NCBI GenBank assembly: GCA_017883235.1
Contig: JADGNY010000010.1
Coordinates: forward strand, 20,196 to 84,195
Reading direction: 5' to 3'
Length of the DNA: 64,000 bases
DNA from: Thermoanaerobaculia bacterium
GTDB lineage: Bacteria > Acidobacteriota > Thermoanaerobaculia > Gp7-AA8
The notes under the pieces are model-generated. The model saw only the letters and a list, made by a program, of their open reading frames with translations. It searched no databases and was not told where the DNA came from. Made by a program: the position numbers and the translations under genes. This document shows positions 59,022 to 64,000 of this stretch, piece by piece; position 1 is the stretch's first letter, and each line of letters begins with the position of its first letter.

Positions 59022-60261
59022 GTCTGTCGAGGCTGCGAAGAGTGAGTTCGCAAAGTTTCGTGATGCCGTGAGGGATGAGCGTCCGGGCTATCGACCCGGA
59101 GAGATGCCGACGCTGAACGAGTACGTCTCTCAGCACTGGCAGACCATGGCGGGCACGGTGAAGACGGAGACGTTTCGAAGCGATACCGTCTCGGTTCGCA
59201 AGCACGTGCTGACTCACCTCGGATCGATGAAGGTGAGCCGCATCGGTGAGTTGGCGATCGAGGAGTTTGTCTCGACGCTGAAGGCCCGAAAGAATGACAA
59301 AGGCGATCCCGCTCCGGTATCTGCGCCCACGATCAACTACGCACTCCGCATGCTCCGCAAGATTCTTCACAACGCCCGAAAACGAAAGCTCATAGTTGAC
59401 GTTCCGCGCATGCCGTTTGAGAAAGAGAGGCTGCTTCGAAACGAGTTCACGGCCGACGAAGAAACTCGCTACCTCGCCGCATTTGACGACAGCGCCGGAT
59501 TCATGCGCTACCTCGCCGAGAATCGCGTCTACGGCGAAGAACGAGAGTCAAAGAGGTTCGCGTGTCCACGACGGTTCGGTGCATCGCTGAAACCCGATTC
59601 CGACGCAGCAAGAGTCTACTTCTCTCGCTTCTCCGAAGGGAGAACGTGGTTTCTTGCGGCGCTGCATACTGGTCTCCGCCGGGGCGACGTGACAACTCTT
59701 CGGTGGAGCGACATCACTCTCTCCGAAGGCTTCATCCGCCGCACAACGACGAAGACCGGTCACGAAGCGACGATTCCGCTTTCCGAGACCCTGCGCTATG
59801 CACTACTCGCCCAAAAGACCCGGCCGGTGGTGTCGTCTGAGTGGGCGATCACGAACGCGGATGGCTCGCCTTACACGAAACAGACAATCGATCGATACCA
59901 TCGCATCGCCCTCTCCATCGCAGGGATTGCGAGACGCGTCCGCGTTCACGACCTGCGACACACGTTCGGCAGTGCGCTCGCTTCTGCCGGAGTACCAATG
60001 CTCTTCATCGCGAAAGCGCTCGGTCATGCCTCTACGAAGATGACCGAGCGCTATGCTCGGCCGTCAGACGCGGCAATGAAGGCAATTACAAGCGCGCTCG
60101 ATAACCGTCGGAATGGCGACGACGTGGACACCCGCATGGACACCCGCGCTGGAAATGAGACAGAGAAGTTGATTCTTAACCAGCAGCCCCAGAAACGAAC
60201 AAAGCCACCGTTTCCAGTGGCTTGGGCTAGATTTCGAACTGGAGCCGTTGGCCGGATTTGA
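58891..60261 (+). CDS. Tyrosine integrase of the tRNA-Thr element
   Basis: 456 aa. ATG at 58891 behind AAAGGAGG. N-terminal arm-binding and core-binding domains (PTLNEYVSQHWQTM, KHVLTHLGSMKVSRIGEL) precede the catalytic domain: Arg in ALHTGLRRGDVTTLRW, HxxR in VHDLRHTFGSALAS, His in KALGHASTKMTERYARP, with the nucleophile Tyr in the last. It carries an insert of about 45 residues before the catalytic domain (SKRFACPRRFGASLK). The frame reads through the tRNA terminator and ends at 60261 inside the att core, so its last residues are encoded by the tRNA 3' end. Confidence 0.95.
   Translation: MPMKTKDFVEVQPGLKWNKRKKMAIFDASPPGRRKRLRRKQSFESVEAAKSEFAKFRDAVRDERPGYRPGEMPTLNEYVSQHWQTMAGTVKTETFRSDTVSVRKHVLTHLGSMKVSRIGELAIEEFVSTLKARKNDKGDPAPVSAPTINYALRMLRKILHNARKRKLIVDVPRMPFEKERLLRNEFTADEETRYLAAFDDSAGFMRYLAENRVYGEERESKRFACPRRFGASLKPDSDAARVYFSRFSEGRTWFLAALHTGLRRGDVTTLRWSDITLSEGFIRRTTTKTGHEATIPLSETLRYALLAQKTRPVVSSEWAITNADGSPYTKQTIDRYHRIALSIAGIARRVRVHDLRHTFGSALASAGVPMLFIAKALGHASTKMTERYARPSDAAMKAITSALDNRRNGDDVDTRMDTRAGNETEKLILNQQPQKRTKPPFPVAWARFRTGAVGRI
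60202..60223 (-). terminator. Rho-independent terminator of tRNA-Thr
   Basis: On the minus strand AAGCCAC-TGGAAACG-GTGGCTT forms a 7-bp stem followed by the T-rich TGTTCGTTT. It lies 17 bp after the CCA end of the tRNA. It overlaps the 3' end of the integrase gene on the other strand. The same hairpin is at 50373-50394. Confidence 0.75.
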
Positions 60262-60315
60262 ACCGGCGACCTGCTGATTACGAATCAGCTGCTCTGCCAA
60301 CTGAGCTACAACGGC
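60240..60315 (-). tRNA. tRNA-Thr(CGT)
   Basis: 76 nt including encoded CCA. Acceptor GCCGTTG/CAACGGC, D-arm GCTC-AGTTGGCA-GAGC, anticodon stem GCTGA/TCAGC with loop TTCGTAA (anticodon CGT, codon ACG), variable AGGTC, T-arm GCCGG-TTCAAAT-CCGGC, discriminator T. All stems pair fully. It is the integration target of the element; its 3' half was supplied or restored by the element. Confidence 0.97.
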
Positions 60316-60353
60316 GAGTCGGGATGCGGCCCTGAAGAACAGGGGGGCGCGCG

Positions 60354-60382
60354 ATTCTATTCACGGTGGCTTCAGGTGTCGA
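60354..60382 (-). promoter_or_regulatory. Sigma-70-type promoter of tRNA-Thr
   Basis: On the minus strand TCGACA (60377-60382), a 17-bp spacer, and TAGAAT (60354-60359) lie about 39 bp before the tRNA 5' end. Matches to TTGACA/TATAAT are 5/6 and 5/6 with ideal spacing. Confidence 0.65.
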
Positions 60383-60403
60383 GAGGTTACACTCCGCCGC
60401 GAA

Positions 60404-62101
60404 TTGACGATGACGATTTTGGAAGTGGAATCGGAGGGCGGGGGTCGGGGATCGGGGGCCGGAGTAGAACGCGAGATCCGACCGCCGGCGTTGCCGCGTT
60501 CGGAACGGTTCCTGGCCATCGCCATCGCGGGCGTGACGCTGGTCATGCGCGGCATCGCCTTCTTCCACTACCGGTTCGACTCCGACGAGCCGCAGCATCT
60601 GCATGTGGCCTGGGGATGGACGGCCGGGCTGCTGCAGTATCGCGATCTCTTCGACAACCACGCGCCCCTCTTTCACATGGCCTCGGCGCCGCTGCTCCGA
60701 TTGCTGGGCGAGCGCCCGGACATCCTGCTCTTCATGCGGGCACCGATGGTCATCCTCTGGATCGTGGTCAACTTCGCAGCGTTCACGCTGGCGCGTCGCT
60801 TGTACGACACGCGCGTGGGGGTGTGGGCGCTGCTGCTGCTCAACGTCTTTCCCCCCTTCTTTCTGAAGTCGCTCGAGTTCCGCACCGACAATCTCTGGAA
60901 CGTCTGCTGGATGGTGGGGGTGCTGATGCTCGTCGATGCGTCATCCGAGCCGGGACAGGAGGCATCACGCCACCTGCACCTTTTCCTCGGCGGCGTCCTC
61001 TTCGGCTGCGCCCTTTCGGTCTCCCTCAAGACCTCGCTCCTCCTCTTCTCTCTGGCCGCGGCCGGCGTTCTGACGTGGGCGGCCCGAATCCGAGGGAGGG
61101 AGCGGTCACCGGTGAGGCCAGTAGACATCACACTCGTCGTCACCGGATTCGTCATCGTGCCGGCGCTCATCGTCGCCTACTTCGTCGCCCGCGGCGCATG
61201 GAGCGATTTTGCCTACTGTGTATTCCACTTCAACGCGCTGGTCGCGCTCACCCGCTCTACCCGCGCCGTCTGGTATCCGCGCCTGCTCTATGTCCCGCTG
61301 ATCATCATCCTCGTGCGCGTGGCGTGGCGCTATCGGGGGACGACGACCACCTGGCGCTATCTGTTCGCCGTGGCCACCGGCATCTTCATCCTCACGCTCG
61401 GCGGGTTCTGGATCCTGATCTCGCCGCGCGACTATCTGCCGTTCTTTCCGTTCATGGCCATCTTCTCCGCCGCGGCGCTGATGCGGCGCAAGCATTTCGT
61501 GATGATCCTGTGCGTGCTGTCGATCGTCTTTCTCGTCAGCGTCGGTTACTACACGGAATGGCTTTCGAACCGGACCCGAGAGTCCATCACGATGGAGAAG
61601 CAGCTCCTGCGTCTGACGACTCCATCCGACATGGTGATGGATTACAAGGGCGAGATGATCTACCGGCGCAGACCGTACTACTTCATCCTCGAGTTCATCA
61701 CGCGCAACGCCATCGCCCAGGGGCTCATCGCGGACACGGTTCCGGAGGATCTGGTGAGAACGCGTTGCCACGTGGCACAGGCGGATGGAACGCAGTGGCC
61801 CGAGCGTGCCCGCGTTTTCATGCATACATACTTCATCGATCTCGGCCGGCTGCGCGCCTCGGGGCAGTGGCTCCGGCCCAACGGTTCGTTCACCATCGGC
61901 GTGCCGGGCGATTATGTGATTCTGACAAAGCACGGGGAGGCCGGCGGCCGGCTCGACGGCACGCCCTACCGCGGCCCGCGGCCGTTGGCGGCAGGCCCTC
62001 ACACCTTTACCGCCACACATGCGGAACGGCTGGCCTGCCTCTGGGCTCCCGCCTATGCGCGCGGCTTCTCCCCCTTCCACCCGCAGGATCTCGACTTCTG
62101 A
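60404..62101 (+). CDS. Multi-pass membrane glycosyltransferase (GT39/ArnT-like)
   Basis: 565 aa, about 9-11 membrane helices. The start is ATG 60404 or 60410. The first external loop carries FDSDEPQHLHVAWGWTAGL followed by YRDLFDNHAPLFHM, the acidic D-E-x-x-H pattern of polyprenyl-phosphate-sugar-using GT-C enzymes (GT39/GT83). Hydrophobic runs include FLAIAIAGVTLVMRGIAF, MVILWIVVNFAAFTLA and LLYVPLIIILVRVAW. A soluble C-terminal domain of about 170 residues follows the last helix. It is coupled (TGATG) to the PIG-L deacetylase gene. It probably transfers a lipid-linked sugar at the outer face of the inner membrane. Confidence 0.82.
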   Translation: MTMTILEVESEGGGRGSGAGVEREIRPPALPRSERFLAIAIAGVTLVMRGIAFFHYRFDSDEPQHLHVAWGWTAGLLQYRDLFDNHAPLFHMASAPLLRLLGERPDILLFMRAPMVILWIVVNFAAFTLARRLYDTRVGVWALLLLNVFPPFFLKSLEFRTDNLWNVCWMVGVLMLVDASSEPGQEASRHLHLFLGGVLFGCALSVSLKTSLLLFSLAAAGVLTWAARIRGRERSPVRPVDITLVVTGFVIVPALIVAYFVARGAWSDFAYCVFHFNALVALTRSTRAVWYPRLLYVPLIIILVRVAWRYRGTTTTWRYLFAVATGIFILTLGGFWILISPRDYLPFFPFMAIFSAAALMRRKHFVMILCVLSIVFLVSVGYYTEWLSNRTRESITMEKQLLRLTTPSDMVMDYKGEMIYRRRPYYFILEFITRNAIAQGLIADTVPEDLVRTRCHVAQADGTQWPERARVFMHTYFIDLGRLRASGQWLRPNGSFTIGVPGDYVILTKHGEAGGRLDGTPYRGPRPLAAGPHTFTATHAERLACLWAPAYARGFSPFHPQDLDF

Positions 62102-62835
62102 TGACCCTCGCACTCGACCGGACACTCGTCATCGCGCCTCATCCGGACGACGAGTCGATCGCCACCGGCGGCCTGCTGCAGCGTGCCGTCGCCGCCGGCG
62201 GGGAGGTACGCGTGGTCTTCGTCACCGACGGCGACAACAACCCCTGGCCGTTGCGCTATCTGAAAAAGAAGCTGTGGATCAGCGACGCCGACCGAGCCGA
62301 GTGGGGAGCGCTGCGGCGCGAAGAATCACGCCGCGGGTTGGCCGCGCTCGGCATTCCCCCCTCCTCGGCGATCTTCCTCGGCTATCCGGACACGATGCTG
62401 CTCAGGATGGTCCGGGCCGGGGACCTTCGCGCGCGCGACGCGCTGGCTGCCATCATCGAGGCCTTTTCACCGTCGATGCTCGTACTCCCTTCGGCCTTCG
62501 ATCTCCATTCCGATCATCGCGCCATCTCCTGGCTGGCGCACGGCGCGGCAAAAGGCCGGAACGTCGTCACCTACGTGATTCACGGCCATGCACCGGGCGG
62601 CCTGGTGGCCTTTCGTCTCGAGCTCAGCCCCGAGGAAACCGCGCGGAAGCGGGCCGCCATCGAATGCCACCAATCGCAGCTCATCCTCAGCCGGTCGCGA
62701 TTCCTTTCGTATGCCCGATCCGTCGAGGAGTTTCAGCAGGCGGAGTTCGACATGGCCCTCGAATCGCGACTGCACGACTGGAGTTGCGCGGTGAAGCACG
62801 CGGTGCGGGTAGTCACCCACAGCGGCAGTAATTAG
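62101..62835 (+). CDS. PIG-L-family zinc deacetylase
   Basis: 244 aa from the ATG at 62101, overlapping the previous stop (TGATG). The zinc-binding signature VIAPHPDDESIATGGLLQ at residues 9-26 and the second metal motif FDLHSDHRAISWLA near 135 are diagnostic of GlcNAc-PI/MshB-type N-deacetylases. It also has the conserved VVFVTDGDNN. With the membrane glycosyltransferase it suggests a short glycolipid or cell-surface sugar pathway: deacetylation of an N-acetyl sugar. Long upstream frames in other phases are shadows. Confidence 0.92.
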   Translation: MTLALDRTLVIAPHPDDESIATGGLLQRAVAAGGEVRVVFVTDGDNNPWPLRYLKKKLWISDADRAEWGALRREESRRGLAALGIPPSSAIFLGYPDTMLLRMVRAGDLRARDALAAIIEAFSPSMLVLPSAFDLHSDHRAISWLAHGAAKGRNVVTYVIHGHAPGGLVAFRLELSPEETARKRAAIECHQSQLILSRSRFLSYARSVEEFQQAEFDMALESRLHDWSCAVKHAVRVVTHSGSN

Positions 62836-62849
62836 AGAGGGTCGGGTCC

Positions 62850-62878
62850 TTGACTGTCTATACAGAAACTTGTATACA
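62850..62878 (+). promoter_or_regulatory. Promoter/operator of the higBA-type pair
   Basis: TTGACT (62850-62855), a 17-bp spacer and TATACA (62873-62878) make a near-consensus sigma-70 promoter. Inside it TATAC-AGAAACTT-GTATA (62859-62876) is an inverted repeat that an antitoxin could bind. The transcript would start about 6 nt before the GTG of the toxin, so the mRNA may be leaderless. Confidence 0.72.
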
Positions 62879-62890
62879 TGGCAGTGAAGA

Positions 62891-63241
62891 GTGTCTGACA
62901 AGCCGTTGGTTTGGCTCGAAAGTTCGCGAAGTGATGTCCGGACATTTCCGGCCTTCGTTCGCCGGTTGACCGGCTTTCAACTGCGGAGGACTCAACAAGG
63001 ACTCGATCCGAACGACTGGAAGCCGATACCTTCGGTTGGCCCTGGCGTTCGCGAGATTCGAATTCATACCGAAGGCGCATACCGGGTGTTTTACGTTGCG
63101 GCATTCGAGGAAGCGATCTACGTGCTTCATGCGTTCGAGAAGAAGACGCGCAAGACAGCAGCCAGGCATCTGGAGATTGGACGACAGAGATTCCGCGCCC
63201 TGGTGCAAATGAGGCAACATGAAAAGAAAAGGAACCGTTAG
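62891..63241 (+). CDS. higB: HigB/RelE-type toxin (phage-derived Gp49-like)
   Basis: 116 aa, GTG at 62891. WLESSRSDVRTFPAFVRRLT, then IPSVGPGVREIRIHTEGAYR, VFYVAAFEEAIYVLHAFEKK and the basic ending TRKTAARHLEIGRQRF are the hallmarks of HigB/RelE-type mRNA interferases of the Gp49-like family. It is followed, with a 23-bp overlap, by an HTH antitoxin: toxin first, as in higBA. Promoter and operator are visible upstream. Module appears intact. Confidence 0.9.
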   Translation: MSDKPLVWLESSRSDVRTFPAFVRRLTGFQLRRTQQGLDPNDWKPIPSVGPGVREIRIHTEGAYRVFYVAAFEEAIYVLHAFEKKTRKTAARHLEIGRQRFRALVQMRQHEKKRNR

Positions 63242-63530
63242 GGTCACACCGTCGAGCGGCAACGTTTTCCGAGATCTTGGGTTCTCACGCGAGGAAGCAG
63301 TACATCTCTCCGTCCGCGCGGATTTGCTCATCCAACTCCAGAAGGTGATCGCTTCCCGAGGTCTCAAGCAGGCGGAGATCGCTAAGATCCTCCACGTGAC
63401 TCAGCCTCGGGTCAGCGATCTCCTGCGCGGACGAATCGATTTGTTCAGCACCGATGCGCTCCTCGACATGCTGGCCAGCCTTGGCGCAATGGTGCGACTG
63501 GTCGTGAAGGCGCCTCGCAAGGTGGCATGA
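63219..63530 (+). CDS. higA: HigA-type XRE antitoxin
   Basis: 103 aa. An N-terminal toxin-binding region (SSGNVFRDLGFSREEAVHL) is followed by a helix-turn-helix (LQKVIASRGLKQAEIAKILH, TQPRVSDLLRGRIDLFS) and a short tail. This matches HigA2-like antitoxins (XRE with VFxDLG lead). It overlaps the toxin gene and would bind its own promoter at 62850-62878. Confidence 0.92.
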   Translation: MKRKGTVRVTPSSGNVFRDLGFSREEAVHLSVRADLLIQLQKVIASRGLKQAEIAKILHVTQPRVSDLLRGRIDLFSTDALLDMLASLGAMVRLVVKAPRKVA

Positions 63531-63596
63531 CGAAGGGACGATCCGTTTTACCCGCGAATGTCACGCGCTTGCCGGGTGGGCGACGAGACTCCAAAC

Positions 63597-63680
63597 CCGG
63601 CTTATCCCCAGATGACGCAGATGGGACGCAGATGAAAACCATCTTCCATCTGCGTTTTATCTGCGCCATCTGCGGATAAG
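63597..63680. repeat. Palindromic dispersed-type repeat (family 4)
   Basis: CGGCTTATCCCCAGATGACG, GCAGATGGGACGCAGATG and the mirrored CATCTGCGTTTTATCTGCGC, CATCTGCGGATAAGCC form a long imperfect hairpin of direct and inverted GCAGATG units. It lies between the antitoxin and the convergent right-edge gene and may act as a terminator. Confidence 0.75.
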
Positions 63681-63687
63681 CCTTTCA

Positions 63688-64000
63688 TCAATCACCCGGC
63701 CACGCCATCGCCTCGGCGAACCCCGGCAACGCCGCCGACAGCTCCTCGAGGTGCGCGCTGGCGATGCCCTCCAGCTCCCACGCCAGCACGCCGCTGACGG
63801 TGGTCTCCCGCTGTTCCGCCCGATACTCCAGCATATCGATGTGATGCCGCGGCAGCCGTACCCGCAGCGCCGCGCTCCGGATCGCCTGCGGCAGGATGCC
63901 ATCCGCATCGTCCCCGAGCGCCTCTTCGATGACGTGCATCGGCCAGATCTCCAGCGCCTTGGCCATCATCTCCGCCCGCGGAAACCACTTCCCGAGCGGC
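63688..64000 (-). CDS. Paralogue of the element HTH protein, 5' part beyond window
   Basis: The frame is open from the right edge (GKWFPRAEMMAKALEIW) to a stop at 63688, so the internal ATGs at 63969 or 63966 need not be starts. It matches the protein at 57827-58357: G-x-W-F, then a helix, then VIEEALGDDADGILPQAI, LRVRLPRHHIDMLEYRAEQ and LPGFAEAMAWPGD. The N-terminal HTH part would lie beyond the window. Probably a DNA-binding regulator. Confidence 0.72.
   Translation of the reverse strand, partial: PLGKWFPRAEMMAKALEIWPMHVIEEALGDDADGILPQAIRSAALRVRLPRHHIDMLEYRAEQRETTVSGVLAWELEGIASAHLEELSAALPGFAEAMAWPGD

Larger units (their letters stand above)
50413..60286. mobile_element. Integrative element in tRNA-Thr(CGT), about 9.8 kb
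   Basis: It is bounded by 47-bp perfect direct repeats of the tRNA-Thr 3' half (50413-50459 and 60240-60286). The tyrosine integrase gene lies at the right end against the restored tRNA, the usual arrangement. Cargo: an unknown protein, a SIR2-like protein, XRE regulators, a small serine recombinase, a HEPN-like protein, a small HTH protein and a possible excisionase. No conjugation, replication or virion genes are visible, so it is a mobilisable or satellite-type island rather than a complete ICE or prophage. Confidence 0.88.

Noticed and set aside
60376..62100. Long plus-strand frame preceding the PIG-L deacetylase start
   Set aside because: Arg-rich shadow of the membrane glycosyltransferase; the deacetylase starts at the TGATG junction at 62101.

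Overview
The window is GC-rich DNA (strongly GC-biased third codon positions, long spurious antisense ORFs) from a Gram-negative-type bacterium. It carries sigma-54 regulation, GT9/GT25-type envelope glycosyltransferases, a chromosomal contractile injection system (CIS) and several dispersed palindromic intergenic repeats of the kind common in large soil and sediment genomes. An Acidobacteriota-like host is my best guess, but nothing here proves it (no rRNA, no housekeeping marker).

Layout. (1) 1-20.9 kb, minus strand: one long, tightly overlapping operon for a contractile injection system. In transcription order it encodes a DUF4255 cap/terminator protein, an unknown 294-aa protein, the sheath, an inner-tube protein, a second large sheath-like protein, a second tube protein, a LysM baseplate protein, a 61-aa protein, a gpD-like hub, a gp5/VgrG-like spike, a 624-aa protein with a C-terminal hydrophobic hairpin (candidate membrane anchor), gp25, a baseplate J protein, a gpI-type wedge protein, two related baseplate/fibre proteins, an IPT/TIG-like protein and the start of an exported protein cut by the window edge. 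A sigma-54 activator with a degenerate receiver domain (21.2-22.5 kb) sits just upstream. (2) 22.6-27.2 kb: a repeat-littered accessory strip with orphan antitoxins, an AlbA_2/Schlafen-type protein, a 21-bp tandem array, a KDPG-aldolase remnant and an intact VapBC-type pair. (3) 27.2-36.2 kb: an acyl-AMP ligase facing an eight-gene, translationally coupled operon (haem-oxygenase-fold protein, Asp/Glu racemase, ATP-grasp-like ligase and five glycosyltransferase-like proteins) that looks like a cluster for a glycosylated amino-acid-derived product or envelope decoration. (4) 36.8-48.7 kb: the most unusual locus. Two valyl-tRNA-synthetase paralogues lack a normal KMSKS signature and the C-terminal coiled-coil arm. 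Between them is a leucine/valine-dehydrogenase-like protein fused to a degenerate ValRS catalytic domain, and downstream is a 966-aa AAA+ protein. (5) 48.7-60.3 kb: three footprints of one tRNA-Thr(CGT) gene (a decayed copy, a displaced 3' half, and the intact gene) mark an integrative element of about 9.8 kb between 47-bp direct repeats. It carries a tyrosine integrase, a possible excisionase, a small serine recombinase, three XRE regulators, a SIR2-like defence-type protein and a HEPN-like protein. (6) 60.4-64 kb: the right flank with a multi-pass glycosyltransferase, a PIG-L deacetylase, a HigBA-type pair behind a clear promoter, a palindromic repeat and the end of a gene whose paralogue lies inside the element.

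How the parts fit. The CIS genes form one assembly line (cap, sheath, tube, baseplate, spike). The membrane-hairpin protein suggests the particle may be attached to a membrane rather than released. The 28.7-36.2 kb operon pairs amino-acid chemistry with successive glycosylation. The ValRS/dehydrogenase/AAA+ locus joins aminoacyl-tRNA chemistry to branched-chain amino-acid oxidation; its purpose is unknown, and it is my leading candidate for an undescribed system. All functions are inferred from motifs read by eye; no database search was run.
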